Positions 43,117-53,811 are shown, numbered from the stretch's first letter. The stretch is DNA of 64,000 nt from Kiloniellaceae bacterium (GCA_021776115.1 JAJFGN010000070.1:124001-188000), one strand, 5' to 3'. Numbers and translations are program-made. Notes: a model not told the origin generated them from the letters alone.

Positions 43117-44361
43117 ATGACTAAGTCTGCCAAGACTAACACCGGCGCTAAAGTCGCGAAAGCGAATGGACCGGTTGTCCTCCAGGTCCTGCCGAGCCTA
43201 GTCACCGGCGGGGCCGAACGCGGCGCAATCGACATCGCGGCCGCGTTGGCCGCCGCGGGCGGCACGTCGCTCATCGCTTCCGAGGGCGGGCCGATGGAGC
43301 ACGAACTGCGCCGCGCCAAGGCGACTCATATAACCTTGCCTTTGGCATCGAAGAATCCCATCACGATGTACCGCAATGTCGCGCGCTTGGTGGATGTCAT
43401 CAAGGCTCACAATGTCGATATCGTTCATGCGCGCTCGCGCGCCCCGGCGTGGAGCGCCGCAGCCGCGGCCAAGCGCACCGGCGCCCATTTCATCACCACG
43501 TTTCACGGCGCCTACAACTTCAACAACGGGATCAAGCGGCGCTACAACGCGATCATGGTCTCGGGCGAAAGGGTCATCGCGAACTCGACCTTCATCGAGA
43601 GTCATATTAAAGAGAATTATAGCGTCGACCCGTCACGTGTTCGGGTCATCCACCGCGGCATCGATCTGGACCGTTACGACCCGGAAAAGGTAAGCGCCGA
43701 ACGCGTGATCCAGCTCGCGACCCGTTGGCGGTTGCCCGACGGCGTGCCGATCGTCATGTTGCCCGGCCGCCTGACGCGCCTGAAGGGGCAGATTGACCTG
43801 ATCGAAGCCCTGAACCGGCTGCGCGATCTCGATTTCTTGTGCGTTCTGGTGGGCTCCGACCAAGGCCGGACCGCCTATCGGGCGGAGCTTGAGCGCTTGG
43901 TCGCCAAGCACGATCTGGGCAGCCGCGTGTTTCTGCCCGGGCAATGCGATGACATGCCAGCCGCCTATATGCTGGCCGACGTGGTCGTTTGCGCCTCGAC
44001 CGATCCCGAGGCCTTTGGCCGTGTGGTCAGCGAGGCCCAGTCCATGGGCTGCCCGGTTGTCGCCAGCAATCACGGCGGGGTGCCGGAACAAGTGTTGGAC
44101 GGGCGCACGGCCTTTTTGTTCCCGCCGCGCGATCGAGAGGCCCTGGCGGGGGCCTTACGCAAGACGCTGGGTCTGACGGCGCCGGAACGTGAAATCCTCT
44201 CGCTCTCGGCGCGCACACACGCGCGGGCCAACTTCTCCAAGGACAAGATGTGCAAAGCAACCCTGGCGCTGTACCGGGAGGTGCTCCAAGCCGCCCCGCG
44301 CCTGGCGCCGTTTGCCGTGCCGGGCCAAGCCGCGGCCAGTAACCGCCCCGCCGGTTCTTGA
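43117..44361 (+). CDS. Glycosyltransferase family 4 (GT-B fold)
   Basis: 414 residues. N-terminal 'VVLQVLPSLVTGGAERGAID' is the acceptor-side glycine loop, 'IVHARSRAPAWSAAAAA' follows, and the donor half has 'MLPGRLTRLKGQIDLIEAL' and the EX7E-type 'DPEAFGRVVSEAQSMGCPVV' with 'ASNHGGVPEQVLDGRTAFLF'. It is probably a cell-envelope polysaccharide or LPS glycosyltransferase; donor and acceptor cannot be read. A short Lys/Ala-rich N-terminal extension (residues 1-18) precedes the fold. thrS follows by 69 bases. Confidence 0.92.
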   Translation: MTKSAKTNTGAKVAKANGPVVLQVLPSLVTGGAERGAIDIAAALAAAGGTSLIASEGGPMEHELRRAKATHITLPLASKNPITMYRNVARLVDVIKAHNVDIVHARSRAPAWSAAAAAKRTGAHFITTFHGAYNFNNGIKRRYNAIMVSGERVIANSTFIESHIKENYSVDPSRVRVIHRGIDLDRYDPEKVSAERVIQLATRWRLPDGVPIVMLPGRLTRLKGQIDLIEALNRLRDLDFLCVLVGSDQGRTAYRAELERLVAKHDLGSRVFLPGQCDDMPAAYMLADVVVCASTDPEAFGRVVSEAQSMGCPVVASNHGGVPEQVLDGRTAFLFPPRDREALAGALRKTLGLTAPEREILSLSARTHARANFSKDKMCKATLALYREVLQAAPRLAPFAVPGQAAASNRPAGS

Positions 44362-44430
44362 CAGGCTTTCTATTCCTCCTACAGTGCAGCCGCTCGAATT
44401 CAGGCGAAATAACTCGGAACCCAAGCGAAC

Positions 44431-46350
44431 ATGGTAGCCATCACGCTGCCCGACGGAAGCGTGCGGTCCTTCGACGGCGCGGTCAGCGGCGCCGAGGTCG
44501 CGGCTGCGATCGGCCCCCGCCTGGCCAAGGACGCCTTGGCGGTCAAGCTTGACGGATCGCTAAAAGATCTCGCCACCTTGATCGAAGCCGACGCGCGGCT
44601 GGAAATCGTCACGCGCGGCCATCCCGATGCGCTGGAGATCCTGCGCCACGATTGCGCGCACATCCTGGCCGAAGCGGTGCAGGAGCTTTATCCCAACACC
44701 CAGGTAACCTTCGGCCCGGCGACCGAAACCGGCTTCTACTATGATTTCGCGCGCGCGCAGCCCTTCACGACGGAGGATCTGGAGAGGATCGAGCAGCGCA
44801 TGCGCGAGATCGTCGATCGCGACGAGACGATCGTGCGTGAGGTTTGGGATCGCGCCGCCGCCATCCGGCATTTCGACGAGGCCGGGGAGAAGTACAAAGC
44901 GGAACATATCGAAACCATGCCGCAAGACGCGGTCATCTCGATCTATCGGCAGGGCGACTGGTTGGACCTCTGCCTAGGCCCGCACTTACCCTCGACCGGG
45001 CGCCTGGGGCACGCGTTCAAGTTGCTTAAAGTCTCCGGCGCCTATTGGCGCGGCGATTCGCGCAACGAGCAATTACAGCGCATCACCGGAACCTGTTGGG
45101 AGACGGAAAAGCAACTTAAGGGCTACCTCCACATGCTGGAGGAGGCAGAAAGGCGGGATCACCGCCGCCTGGGCCGAGAGATGGGCCTGTTCCACCAGCA
45201 GGAGGAAGCGGCCGGATCGGTCTTCTGGCATCCCAAGGGCTGGACCCTATATCGCACGGTTGAGACCTATATGCGCGCCCGGCTGGACGCGGCGGGCTAC
45301 CAAGAGGTCAAGACGCCGCAGCTAATCGACCGCGCGCTCTGGGAAGCTTCAGGGCATTGGGAAAAGTTCCGCGAGCATATGTTCACGGCCGAGGCGGACG
45401 AGAACAAGATCCTGGCGCTCAAGCCCATGAATTGCCCCGCCCATGTGCAGATCTTCCGCCAGGGCATCACCAGCTATCGCGATCTGCCGTTGCGTATGGC
45501 CGAGTTCGGCTGCTGCCATCGTAATGAGCCTTCGGGCGCCCTACATGGCTTGATGCGGGTGCGCGCCTTCACTCAGGACGATGCCCACATTTTTTGCACC
45601 GAAGATCAGATCAATAGCGAGACGGTTTCCTTCTGCGCGCTGCTGCAATCGATCTATCGCGATCTGGGCTTCGATCAGGTGGCGGTCAAGTTCTCCGACC
45701 GCCCGGCGACGCGCGCCGGCACGGACGAGACCTGGGATAAGGCCGAAGGCGCTTTGCGCGAGGCGGTTGAGGAGGCTAACCTCGAATATACGCTCAACCC
45801 TGGCGAAGGCGCCTTTTACGGGCCCAAGCTGGAATTCGTTCTGCGCGATGCGATTGGGCGGGAATGGCAGTGCGGGACCCTGCAAGTCGATTTCGTTTTG
45901 CCTGAGCGCCTGGATGCGAGCTATGTCGGCGAGGATGGCGAAAAGCACCGTCCGGTCATGCTGCACCGGGCGATCCTCGGTTCTTTCGAGCGCTTCCTCG
46001 CCATCTTGGTCGAGCAATTCGCGGGCCGGTTCCCGTTATGGCTGGCGCCGGTTCAGATCGTTGTGGCGACGATTACCTCCGACGCCGACGGCTATGCCGC
46101 GCAGGTTCGCGAGGCCTTCACGACGGCGGGCTTGCGTTGCGAGTCGGATCTGCGTAACGAAAAGATTAATTATAAAGTGCGAGAACACAGCTTGGCCAAG
46201 GTGCCCATCATCGCCGTTGTCGGGCGGCGCGAGGCCGAAGAAGGCACGGTCGCCTTGCGCCGCCTGGGCGGCAAGGCGCAGGAGTTTCTTGCACTCCACG
46301 AAGCAGTCACTAGAGTACAGGCAGAATCCGCCTCGCCCGCCGGCGCTTGA
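44431..46350 (+). CDS. thrS: Threonine--tRNA ligase
   Basis: 639 residues, standard size. Class II synthetase with N-terminal TGS domain (1-60), editing domain with the His/Cys site ('HDCAH', residues 73-77, and the later '[11 protein letters not shown]'), catalytic core with motif 2 '[20 protein letters not shown]' and 'TQDDAHIFC', and the C-terminal anticodon domain. It opens the translation cluster thrS-infC-rpmI-rplT-pheS. No T-box or clear leader structure was seen upstream. Confidence 0.98.
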   Translation: MVAITLPDGSVRSFDGAVSGAEVAAAIGPRLAKDALAVKLDGSLKDLATLIEADARLEIVTRGHPDALEILRHDCAHILAEAVQELYPNTQVTFGPATETGFYYDFARAQPFTTEDLERIEQRMREIVDRDETIVREVWDRAAAIRHFDEAGEKYKAEHIETMPQDAVISIYRQGDWLDLCLGPHLPSTGRLGHAFKLLKVSGAYWRGDSRNEQLQRITGTCWETEKQLKGYLHMLEEAERRDHRRLGREMGLFHQQEEAAGSVFWHPKGWTLYRTVETYMRARLDAAGYQEVKTPQLIDRALWEASGHWEKFREHMFTAEADENKILALKPMNCPAHVQIFRQGITSYRDLPLRMAEFGCCHRNEPSGALHGLMRVRAFTQDDAHIFCTEDQINSETVSFCALLQSIYRDLGFDQVAVKFSDRPATRAGTDETWDKAEGALREAVEEANLEYTLNPGEGAFYGPKLEFVLRDAIGREWQCGTLQVDFVLPERLDASYVGEDGEKHRPVMLHRAILGSFERFLAILVEQFAGRFPLWLAPVQIVVATITSDADGYAAQVREAFTTAGLRCESDLRNEKINYKVREHSLAKVPIIAVVGRREAEEGTVALRRLGGKAQEFLALHEAVTRVQAESASPAGA

Positions 46351-46436
46351 CGCCCAAAGGCTCGTGCGAATGTTCCGGTGTTGTTTGACGCAGGAAAGCG
46401 CAAGGTGGAACACTTAACTGAGAGGGAGCATTACTC

Positions 46437-46973
46437 ATAGCACGACCGCCATTTAATCTGACACCGTCCCGCGATGGGCCGCGTGCCAACGAACATATCA
46501 ATGTCCCCGACGTTCGGCTCATTGACGAGACCGGAGAGAACGTCGGCGTTGTCAGCCGCGACGAGGCCATGCGCCGAGCCGCCGATGCCGGCCTTGACCT
46601 GGTGGAGATTTCACCGAACGCCGCCCCTCCTGTGTGCAAGATCCTCGATTTCGGGCGCTTCAAGTACGAAGACCAGAAGAAAAAGGCCGAGGCGCGCAAG
46701 AAACAGAAGGTCATCGACGTCAAAGAAATTAAAATGCGGCCGAATATCGACCAGCATGACTATGACGTGAAGATGCGTTCGATCCTGAGATTTCTGGAAG
46801 AAGGCGATAAGGTCAAGGTGACCTTGCGCTTCCGGGGCCGCGAAATGGCGCACCAGGACCTTGGCCTGAAGGTCCTAATGCGGGTCCGCGACCAGCTTGA
46901 GGAACTTACCAAGGTCGAGCAGTTTCCTAGGCTCGAGGGCCGGCAAATGGTCATGGTTCTAGCCCCCCGTTAG
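46437..46973 (+). CDS. infC: Translation initiation factor IF-3, ATA start
   Basis: 178 residues when read from an ATA at 46437. The frame gives '[20 protein letters not shown]' then '[20 protein letters not shown]', the normal IF-3 N-terminal domain, followed by '[20 protein letters not shown]' and the C-terminal domain '[16 protein letters not shown]'. The first in-frame ATG (46569) would remove 44 residues of that domain, so it is not the start. AGAGGGAG lies eight bases before the ATA. IF-3 genes commonly use rare start codons (ATT in E. coli) that IF-3 itself discriminates against, giving autogenous feedback. Confidence 0.93.
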   Translation: MARPPFNLTPSRDGPRANEHINVPDVRLIDETGENVGVVSRDEAMRRAADAGLDLVEISPNAAPPVCKILDFGRFKYEDQKKKAEARKKQKVIDVKEIKMRPNIDQHDYDVKMRSILRFLEEGDKVKVTLRFRGREMAHQDLGLKVLMRVRDQLEELTKVEQFPRLEGRQMVMVLAPR

Positions 46974-47012
46974 CACTGGGGCCCTCTACTGGGGTTGGAT
47001 TGGCCGGCCAGG

Positions 47013-47052
47013 GGCCATACCTTGCAATGGTGTGGCCTGAAGGTTATAACCT
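47013..47052 (+). promoter_or_regulatory. Structured leader upstream of rpmI-rplT
   Basis: GGCCATACC (47013-47021) and GGTGTGGCC (47029-47037) form a 9-bp hairpin with one G-T pair around a TTGCAAT loop, and AGGTTATAACCT (47041-47052) is a perfect 12-bp palindrome just after it. No convincing T tract follows. The 165-base gap in this position is where L20 autoregulation acts in other bacteria, but the structures differ by eye from the E. coli pseudoknot. Confidence 0.4.
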
Positions 47053-47138
47053 GCGCCTTCTGACATGAGCGGTCCGGCTAAAAGGGCATGCCCAGCCGCT
47101 TTAAACACTGGTAAATCATATACATAAGGACCCGTGAA

Positions 47139-47339
47139 ATGCCCAAGCTGAAGAGCAAGAGCGGCGCGCGCAAGCGCTTCCGCCTGACCGGTAGTGGCAA
47201 GGTGGTGATGAATTTTGCCAAGAAACGCCATATGCTTCGTCGGCGGTCGCAGAAAATGAAGCGTAAGGCGCGCGGGACCCAGATTATGGCCGCGCCCGAC
47301 GCTAAGGTCGTCAAGCGCTATTTCCTTCCCTACGCTTAA
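47139..47339 (+). CDS. rpmI: 50S ribosomal protein L35
   Basis: 66 residues, very basic, with the typical 'MPKLKSKSGARKRFRLTGSG' start and 'KKRHMLRRRSQKMKRKARGT' core. L35 is a small component of the large subunit near the tRNA exit region. AAGGACC precedes the ATG by a few bases. It is followed by rplT after 12 bases. Confidence 0.98.
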   Translation: MPKLKSKSGARKRFRLTGSGKVVMNFAKKRHMLRRRSQKMKRKARGTQIMAAPDAKVVKRYFLPYA

Positions 47340-47351
47340 GGAGATACGGAC

Positions 47352-47723
47352 ATGGCACGCGTAAAGCGCGGCGTGACCGCGCGCGCCCGGCACAAGAAAG
47401 TCGTCAAGCAAGCCAAGGGCTATGACGGCCGGAACAAGAACGTCTTTCGCACCGCCGTCGAGCGGGTCGAGAAAGGCTTGCAATACGCCTACCGCGACCG
47501 GCGGGTTCGTAAGCGGACCTTTCGCGGCCTGTGGATCCAGCGGATCAACGCGGGCGCGCGGGAGCACGGCCTGACCTATTCGCAGTTTATGAATGGGTTG
47601 AAGCGCGCCGGGGTCGAGGTCGACCGCAAGGTCCTTTCCGATCTGGCGGTGCGCGAACCCGCGGCTTTCAAGTCCCTGGCCGAGCAGGCGCAGAGCGCGC
47701 TGGCTGCGGCCGGGACCGCCTAA
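47352..47723 (+). CDS. rplT: 50S ribosomal protein L20
   Basis: 123 residues. '[20 protein letters not shown]' and '[20 protein letters not shown]' are diagnostic. L20 is an early assembly protein of the large subunit and in some bacteria represses the rpmI-rplT operon by binding its leader. AAGGAGA precedes the ATG. pheS begins 53 bases downstream. Confidence 0.98.
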   Translation: MARVKRGVTARARHKKVVKQAKGYDGRNKNVFRTAVERVEKGLQYAYRDRRVRKRTFRGLWIQRINAGAREHGLTYSQFMNGLKRAGVEVDRKVLSDLAVREPAAFKSLAEQAQSALAAAGTA

Positions 47724-47776
47724 GCCCCATCCCAAGGCCGGCCTCTCAGGGTCGGCCATCCTCCGTTGGCATCGCC

Positions 47777-48850
47777 ATGGAAGACCTGGATCACCTGCGC
47801 AGCAGCTTGATTACCGAGGTTGCCGCCGCGGGCGACCTCGACGCCCTTGAGGCCGTGCGCGTGCGTGCGCTGGGCAAGAAAGGGGCGGTGACCCAGCGTA
47901 TGAAAACGCTAGGCGGCCTGGAGCCGGAGGCCCGCAAGACCGCCGGGCAAGCCCTCAACATTGTCAAGGACGCCCTGGCGAGCGCGATCGAATCGCGTAA
48001 GGCCGAGCTCGCCGATAAGGCATTGAGCGCGCGTCTGGAGCGCGAGACGGTCGACGTAACGCTGCCTGTGCGCCCGGCGCCTGTCGGGCACATTCACCCC
48101 ATAAGTCAGACCTTGGAGGAATTGGTCGCGATTTTCGGTGAAATGGGCTTTTCGGTCGCGGAAGGCCCGGACATCGAGGACGATTTCCACAACTTCACCG
48201 CCCTTAACATCCCGGAGGAGCATCCGGCGCGCCAGGACCACGATACCTTCTACCTGCCCCCGATTGAGGAGGGCGCAGCACGTATGGTCCTGCGCACCCA
48301 CACCTCCCCGGTCCAGATCCGAACCATGCAAAGCGTCGAGCCGCCGATCCGTATCATCGTGCCGGGGCGTACTTTCCGCGCCGATTCCGATGCCACCCAT
48401 TCGCCCATGTTCCATCAGGTCGAGGGCCTGGTCATCGACGAGGCCACACACATGGGGCATCTGAAGGGAACCCTAATCGACTTCTGCCGCGCTTTCTTTG
48501 GGATCGACGATCTGCCGGTCCGCTTCCGGCCGAGTTACTTCCCCTTTACCGAGCCCAGCGCCGAAGTCGACATCGGATGCAGCCGCGAAGGCGGTCAGCT
48601 CAAGATCGGCCACTTCAAAGATTGGCTGGAAATCCTGGGTTGCGGCATGGTCCACCCCAAGGTGCTGGAGAATTGCGGCATCGATTCGACGCGTTATCAG
48701 GGCTTCGCCTTCGGCATGGGGATCGAGCGTATTGCCATGCTGAAATACGGCATGCCCGATTTGCGCCCCTTCTACGAATCCGACCTGCGCTGGCTGCGCC
48801 ACTACGGCTTCCTGCCGCTCGAGGCGCCAAGCATGGTGCGCGGGCTATAG
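47777..48850 (+). CDS. pheS: Phenylalanine--tRNA ligase alpha subunit
   Basis: 357 residues from the ATG at 47777. The N-terminal coiled coil is followed by the class II core: motif 2 '[20 protein letters not shown]' and motif 3 '[15 protein letters not shown]'. It forms an alpha2-beta2 tetramer with PheT. Unusually, pheT is not the next gene: five kilobases of opposite-strand trehalose genes lie between, and pheS converges with glk over a 19-base gap. Confidence 0.98.
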   Translation: MEDLDHLRSSLITEVAAAGDLDALEAVRVRALGKKGAVTQRMKTLGGLEPEARKTAGQALNIVKDALASAIESRKAELADKALSARLERETVDVTLPVRPAPVGHIHPISQTLEELVAIFGEMGFSVAEGPDIEDDFHNFTALNIPEEHPARQDHDTFYLPPIEEGAARMVLRTHTSPVQIRTMQSVEPPIRIIVPGRTFRADSDATHSPMFHQVEGLVIDEATHMGHLKGTLIDFCRAFFGIDDLPVRFRPSYFPFTEPSAEVDIGCSREGGQLKIGHFKDWLEILGCGMVHPKVLENCGIDSTRYQGFAFGMGIERIAMLKYGMPDLRPFYESDLRWLRHYGFLPLEAPSMVRGL

Positions 48851-48869
48851 CGCCGGACGCGCGCGCCCT

Positions 48870-49826
48870 TCAGCGCTCTTCGCTTAAAAGCCGCGCCAGG
48901 CCCAGGAAAGCGGGCTCCGGATGCGTCACGATCCAGGTCGGGATCGCGGCGAGATAAGCCTGGAATCGTCCTTTCGCCTCGAAGCGCTGGCGGAACCGGG
49001 AGTTGGCGAAATAGTCTGCGATCCGGGGCACGATGCCGCCCGCGATATAGATACCGCCCTGAGCTCCCAAGGTGAGCGCCAGATCGCCCGCGACCGTGCC
49101 GAGCATGGCGCAGAACATATCCAGAGCCGCCTTGGATGCTTCGCATCCACCCGCTGTCGCGGCCTGCGTGATTTCCGCCGCGCTGCGTTGCGGCGGGGTT
49201 TCTTTTTTCAGGGCGGCGAGGGCTTCGTAGACGCGCACCAGACCATCGCCCGAGATCACGCATTCGGCCGAGACATGACCGAATTCCGCCCGCAACCTGG
49301 CGAGGAGCGCGGTCTCCTCGTTGTCGGCCGCCGGCAGGGTGGCGTGGCCACCTTCGCCTACGATCACGGCGGGTCCCCGGGGTGGCGGAAGGTAGGTTGC
49401 GATGCCAAGGCCCGTACCCGGTCCCAAGACCGCGGCGGGGCGGTCGGCGCGGGCGCTGCCACCGCCAACGCCGCGCAGCATTGGGGCCTTGAGACACGAC
49501 AGGCCCCAGGCCACGGCTTCGAAGTCGTTCACAAGCAAGACGTGGCCAAGGCCGAATTCGCGTTCGATCTCCCGGGCGTCGATCCGCCAGGGACTGTTCG
49601 TCATCGCGACGGCGTTGCCCTCGAGCGGCCCGGCGCAAGCCATCGCCGCCGCGCGTGGCTGGTGTCCTGGCGGCAGGTTCTTGAGAAAGTCAGCTATTGC
49701 ATCGAGGGGCGTGGCGTGCGCGGCGACGCTCAGGCTTGCCCTATCCGCGATATCCTGCCCCTGCGCTAGGGCGAAACGCGCGTTAGTGCCGCCGATGTCG
49801 CCTAGCAGTATGTAATCGCGGCTCAT
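48870..49826 (-). CDS. glk: Glucokinase
   Basis: 318 residues of the bacterial ROK-independent Glk family. The ATP phosphate motif 'LLGDIGGTNARFAL' is at the N-terminus; 'VLLVNDFEAVAWGL' carries the catalytic Asp, and 'VLGPGTGLGIATYLP' and 'VGEGGHATLPAAD' complete the site. It phosphorylates free glucose. It is the last gene of the module otsB-GH15-otsA-glk, 30 bases after otsA, so it may deal with glucose released by the GH15 enzyme. Confidence 0.96.
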   Translation of the reverse strand: MSRDYILLGDIGGTNARFALAQGQDIADRASLSVAAHATPLDAIADFLKNLPPGHQPRAAAMACAGPLEGNAVAMTNSPWRIDAREIEREFGLGHVLLVNDFEAVAWGLSCLKAPMLRGVGGGSARADRPAAVLGPGTGLGIATYLPPPRGPAVIVGEGGHATLPAADNEETALLARLRAEFGHVSAECVISGDGLVRVYEALAALKKETPPQRSAAEITQAATAGGCEASKAALDMFCAMLGTVAGDLALTLGAQGGIYIAGGIVPRIADYFANSRFRQRFEAKGRFQAYLAAIPTWIVTHPEPAFLGLARLLSEER

Positions 49827-49856
49827 CGAACCAAGCTAAGGGTCACTTTGGTATAA

Positions 49857-51254
49857 TCAGGCCGCGGCGGCACCGCAGGGGGCGGCTTCGAGAGCCCCCA
49901 TGTAGGTATCGCGCCAATAGACCAGGTCATAGCGCTGGAGGTGCTTGAACATCGCGGCCCAGCGCTCACGTCTTTCTTCGATCGGCATAGTCAGAGCCTT
50001 GGCGAGAGTATCGCCGACACCTTCTATATCGTAAGGGTTGACGAGCAGCGCGCTCTCCAGCTCGCGCGCCGCGCCGGCAAACCGCGATAGCACTAAGACA
50101 CCGGGATCCTCCGGGTCTTGCGCGGCCACGAATTCCTTCGCCACCAGATTCATGCCGTCGCGCAACGGCGTCACCAAGCCGACGTTGCTCGCCCTCAAGA
50201 ATCCCATCAGCGTCTGCCGCTTGAAGCCCCGATTCAAGTAGCGCACCGGCGACCAGTCGAATTCGGCAAAGGTGCCGTTGATGTGACCGGCGATCGTTTC
50301 CACCTGGTGTCTTATCCTCTGATAATCGGCTAGGTCGCTGCGCGATGGCGGCGCGATCTGAAGCAAAGTGACGCGGCCCCTGAACGCCGGATAGTTGGAA
50401 AGCAGGTGCTGGTAGGATTCGAGGCGCTGGATCAGGCCCTTGGTGTAGTCCAAGCGGTCAACACCGGTGACCAGTTGGCGCTTCATGAGACTCTTCTTGA
50501 GCCGCTTGCTTTGCGCGCCTTTTTCGGCCCGGCGCGACAGCTCGGCGACTTCGGCGGTATCGATACTGATCGGAAAGGACTTCACGATCGGGGACATCCC
50601 AAAAGCCCTGATTCGTCCGCTGGGAAGGACCTCGCCGCCGGCTTCTTGCCGAATGTATTCGAGAAACGAATGTTTGTCGGCCTCGGTCTGGAATCCGATC
50701 AGGTCGTAGGTGCAGAGTTGCTTCACGAGCGACACATGATTCGGCAATGCCAGCAAGATTTCCATTGGCGGCCAGGGTACATGCAGGAAGAACCCCATCT
50801 TCTGCCGGCAGCCCGCCCGCCGAAGCGACTCCCCCAAGGGTATGAAATGGTAGTCGTGAATCCAAAGCACGTCGTTCCTCTGCAGCAAGGGCAGAAGACG
50901 GCCCGCGAACATCGCGTTGACGCGCAGGTAGCCGGCCATGTCGCGGCGGGTGAAGTCGGTCAAGTCGATCCGATTGTGGAACAGGGGCCAGAGTACCGAG
51001 TTCGCGAAGCCGGTGTAATACTCGTCGTGATCCTGTTGCGATAGATCCACTGTCGCATAGGATACCGGGCCGATCTCGACGATGCTGGCGTCGCCGGAAT
51101 CGCTCGGCAACGTCTTGCCGCTCCAGCCGAACCAGACGCCGCCCCGGTCCCGCAATGCCCGCTGCATCGCGACCGCCAAACCGCCCTCGGCGCCGGTGCC
51201 ACCGCCGGGGCGCATCGGCGCGACGCGGTTCGAGACCACAACCAAGCGACTCAA
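49857..51254 (-). CDS. otsA: Trehalose-6-phosphate synthase (GT20)
   Basis: 465 residues. OtsA joins UDP-glucose and glucose-6-phosphate to trehalose-6-phosphate. Visible: '[16 protein letters not shown]' with the 'GGLAVAM' loop, '[16 protein letters not shown]', the donor-site '[17 protein letters not shown]' and '[18 protein letters not shown]'. The start overlaps the stop of the GH15 gene (ATGA, 51251-51254). With OtsB it makes trehalose, an osmo- and stress-protectant. Confidence 0.96.
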   Translation of the reverse strand: MSRLVVVSNRVAPMRPGGGTGAEGGLAVAMQRALRDRGGVWFGWSGKTLPSDSGDASIVEIGPVSYATVDLSQQDHDEYYTGFANSVLWPLFHNRIDLTDFTRRDMAGYLRVNAMFAGRLLPLLQRNDVLWIHDYHFIPLGESLRRAGCRQKMGFFLHVPWPPMEILLALPNHVSLVKQLCTYDLIGFQTEADKHSFLEYIRQEAGGEVLPSGRIRAFGMSPIVKSFPISIDTAEVAELSRRAEKGAQSKRLKKSLMKRQLVTGVDRLDYTKGLIQRLESYQHLLSNYPAFRGRVTLLQIAPPSRSDLADYQRIRHQVETIAGHINGTFAEFDWSPVRYLNRGFKRQTLMGFLRASNVGLVTPLRDGMNLVAKEFVAAQDPEDPGVLVLSRFAGAARELESALLVNPYDIEGVGDTLAKALTMPIEERRERWAAMFKHLQRYDLVYWRDTYMGALEAAPCGAAAA

Positions 51255-53035
51255 AAGGCTTCCTCCCAGGATCGCGACAGGCTCATGGCGCAGTGTATCA
51301 TGCCGACCATCGAATAGGTTTGCGGGAAGTTACCCCACAACTCCCCGGTCGCTGGATCTATATCCTCGGACAGCAGACCCACCGAGTTGCGCGCCGCCAG
51401 TATATTTTCGAACAGCGCGCGCGCCTCGTCGCTTCGCCCGAGAGACGCGAGAGCCTCAATATACCAAAAGGTGCAGACATTGAATGCGTTCGTGGGCACT
51501 CCCAAATCGTCGGCATCCGCATAGCGAAACACGTACGTGCCGCGCAACAGCGCCTTCTCGATCTGCTCGACGGTCTTAATATAGCGCGAATCCTGTACCG
51601 GAATGAAACCCAATTGCGGTAGCAGCAGCAGCACGGCGTCGACCGCGGTCCCACCGAAAGTGGATACAAAGCTTTCCAATTCCGGATTCCAGGCCCGAAC
51701 AAGTATAGCTCGCCTCATGGTATCGGCTTTGTCGGCCCAATACTTCGAGCGATCGGCCAGTTCGAGATGTTCGGCGATCTTGGCCAAGCGGTCGCAGGCG
51801 GCCCAGCACATGACGCTGGAATAGGTATGAACGGCTTCCTTGGCCCGAAATTCCCAAATCCCCGCATCCGGCTGATTCCAGCGCGCGGCCGCTTGCTCGC
51901 CCAGCCGCTCCAGCCGGTGAAAAAAGTTGATGTCGCCGGGGTGCTCCAGCCGGCGATCGAAGAAAGCCTGCGCGGAAGCCAGGATCACGGCGCCGTAGCC
52001 ATCGTTTTGAACCTGCTTGTAGGCATCGTTGCCGACGCGCACCGGCCCCATGCCACGGTAACCGGCCAAAGTATCGACCTCGGTCTCGGTCAAGCGCTTG
52101 TCAAGCGCGATGCCGAAGACCGGTTGCAGATAGCCGTCTTGGGACGCGACCACGATGTTCGTTATGTAGCCGAGGTACTCCTCCATGGTACGCGTCGCGC
52201 CCAGGGCATTGAGGGCGTGCAAGACAAAATATGAATCGCGAAGCCAGCAAAAGCGGTAGTCCCAGTTGCGCCCGCTATTCGCGGCCTCGGGGATCGATGT
52301 CGTCGCGGCGGCCACGATCGCGCCGGTTTCCTCGAAACTGCAAAGCTTTAAGGTGATGGCGGCTCGAATCACGGCGTCCTGCCACTCGAAGGGGAGCGAA
52401 AGACTGCGCGACCAGCCCCGCCAATATTCGTCGGTCTTTTCCATGAACTCGCGGCTGGCTTCCGCGATCGGTCGGGTGAAGGTCTCGTCGGGGCCCAGGA
52501 TCAGGGAAATGGGACGTTCCAGGACAAAGGGCGTCTCATCCAATATGTAGGTGACGGAACCGTTGGTCGTGATCCGCAAGGTCAGGTCCGGCATGACGTA
52601 GCGTATGTGGTTTGAGCCCCGTGTTGTCTCTGGCCGGCTTTGTCCATAGCCGAAGGTGGGCCGGTTGCGAATTCGGATTCGCGGCGTGCCGGCGAGCGGA
52701 ATGATCTGCCGGACCAGCATTGCGGGGCGGAACATGCGCCCAAGGTCCCTGAAGCGTGGCGCGAAATCCGTAATCTGGACCCTGCCGCCATGCTTGTCCG
52801 TAAGGATAGTTTCGACAATCGCGGAGTTGTGACGATAGCGCTGCTGCGACTTCTCGAGATCGAAAAGCTCCACCTCGTAGAAGCCTTTGTCGCCGTCGCT
52901 ATGGTTGTGCAAAAGAGAGCAGAAGCGTGGATCGCTGTCGAAACGCGGCAAGCAGCACCAGACGATCTTGCCATGCGCGTCCAGCAAGGCATTGAAACTG
53001 CCGTTGCCGAGGATCGAGAGATCGAGTGTGGTCAA
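51251..53035 (-). CDS. Glycoside hydrolase family 15 (glucoamylase/trehalase-like)
   Basis: 594 residues. N-terminal beta-sandwich domain (about 1-210) and C-terminal (alpha/alpha)6 barrel. GH15 signatures: 'SGRNWDYRFCWLRDSYFVL' at about 255-272, the catalytic acid region 'AGIWEFRAKE' (Glu395) and the base region 'GLLSEDIDPATGELWGNFPQ' (Glu557). Family members hydrolyse alpha-glucans or, in mycobacteria, trehalose. Because it is coupled to otsB and otsA by ATGA overlaps at both ends, trehalose is a plausible substrate; this remains inference. No signal peptide is seen, so it is cytoplasmic. Confidence 0.93.
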   Translation of the reverse strand: MTTLDLSILGNGSFNALLDAHGKIVWCCLPRFDSDPRFCSLLHNHSDGDKGFYEVELFDLEKSQQRYRHNSAIVETILTDKHGGRVQITDFAPRFRDLGRMFRPAMLVRQIIPLAGTPRIRIRNRPTFGYGQSRPETTRGSNHIRYVMPDLTLRITTNGSVTYILDETPFVLERPISLILGPDETFTRPIAEASREFMEKTDEYWRGWSRSLSLPFEWQDAVIRAAITLKLCSFEETGAIVAAATTSIPEAANSGRNWDYRFCWLRDSYFVLHALNALGATRTMEEYLGYITNIVVASQDGYLQPVFGIALDKRLTETEVDTLAGYRGMGPVRVGNDAYKQVQNDGYGAVILASAQAFFDRRLEHPGDINFFHRLERLGEQAAARWNQPDAGIWEFRAKEAVHTYSSVMCWAACDRLAKIAEHLELADRSKYWADKADTMRRAILVRAWNPELESFVSTFGGTAVDAVLLLLPQLGFIPVQDSRYIKTVEQIEKALLRGTYVFRYADADDLGVPTNAFNVCTFWYIEALASLGRSDEARALFENILAARNSVGLLSEDIDPATGELWGNFPQTYSMVGMIHCAMSLSRSWEEAF

Positions 53036-53811
53036 GATGTTTGCTCCGTACCGACAGTTTCGAGCGAGTCCGCCAAGCTAGTCAGCCACCGTAAGACCTG
53101 GTCGACATCGTCGAGCCGGTAGCGCGCGGCGCTGTTTAGCGATTTTCCGACATGGATTGAGATGCCGTCCAGCGCGTTTATCGCCTCGAAGGCATCTTCA
53201 TCGGTCACGTCGTCGCCCAGGAAAACGGGAACCCGCGCTCTAAACGGCGCCTCGGCCATGAAGGCGCGCACGGCCGAGCCCTTGTCGGCATGCCGCGGCT
53301 TGACCTCGATAACCATCTTCCCGTGTATCAATCGCAGGTCTTGGGTCGCGCCGACGAGGGACCCGATCGCTTCCTCGATGCGCGCGCCTTGTTCCGGGGC
53401 AAGGCGGTAGTGAAAGGCCAGGGCGCGCCCCTTGTCTTCCAAAAGCAAGCCCTCGTGCGCCGCAGCAAGCTTGGCGAGCGGCGCCCGCAGGTGGTCGAGC
53501 GCCCCGGCCTCGCCCAGTACAGTCAGGTGTTCCCGGGCATCGCGGTGTTCCAGGCCATGGAGGCCGGCCATGGGCAAGCGCAGCGGTGCGAAAAGGCGAT
53601 CCAGGTTCTCGATCGTGCGGCCGCTGATCAACGCCACGGCGCCCCCCAGCCCTTGCAGCAAGCGCGCCAACAGCCCGCATACCGCGTCGCTTCGCGCCAC
53701 GCCATCGGGGGTATCCGCCAAATGGAGAAGCGTGCCGTCCACGTCCGTAAGCAAGGCCCAGCGCGGGTCGGGGCGGAGCGCTGTGGCGGATATCGCGGCC
53801 GGGTGGTTCAC
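53032..53811 (-). CDS. otsB: Trehalose-6-phosphate phosphatase
   Basis: 259 residues of the HAD superfamily. The nucleophile motif 'LLTDVDGTLLHLAD' (Asp23, Asp25) is near the N-terminus; 'VALISGRTIENLDRLF', the Lys in 'GKMVIEVKPRHADKGSAVRA' and 'FLGDDVTDEDAFEAIN' complete motifs II-IV. It releases trehalose from trehalose-6-phosphate. It is the first gene of the module, divergent from pheT, and its stop overlaps the GH15 start. Confidence 0.95.
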   Translation of the reverse strand: MNHPAAISATALRPDPRWALLTDVDGTLLHLADTPDGVARSDAVCGLLARLLQGLGGAVALISGRTIENLDRLFAPLRLPMAGLHGLEHRDAREHLTVLGEAGALDHLRAPLAKLAAAHEGLLLEDKGRALAFHYRLAPEQGARIEEAIGSLVGATQDLRLIHGKMVIEVKPRHADKGSAVRAFMAEAPFRARVPVFLGDDVTDEDAFEAINALDGISIHVGKSLNSAARYRLDDVDQVLRWLTSLADSLETVGTEQTS

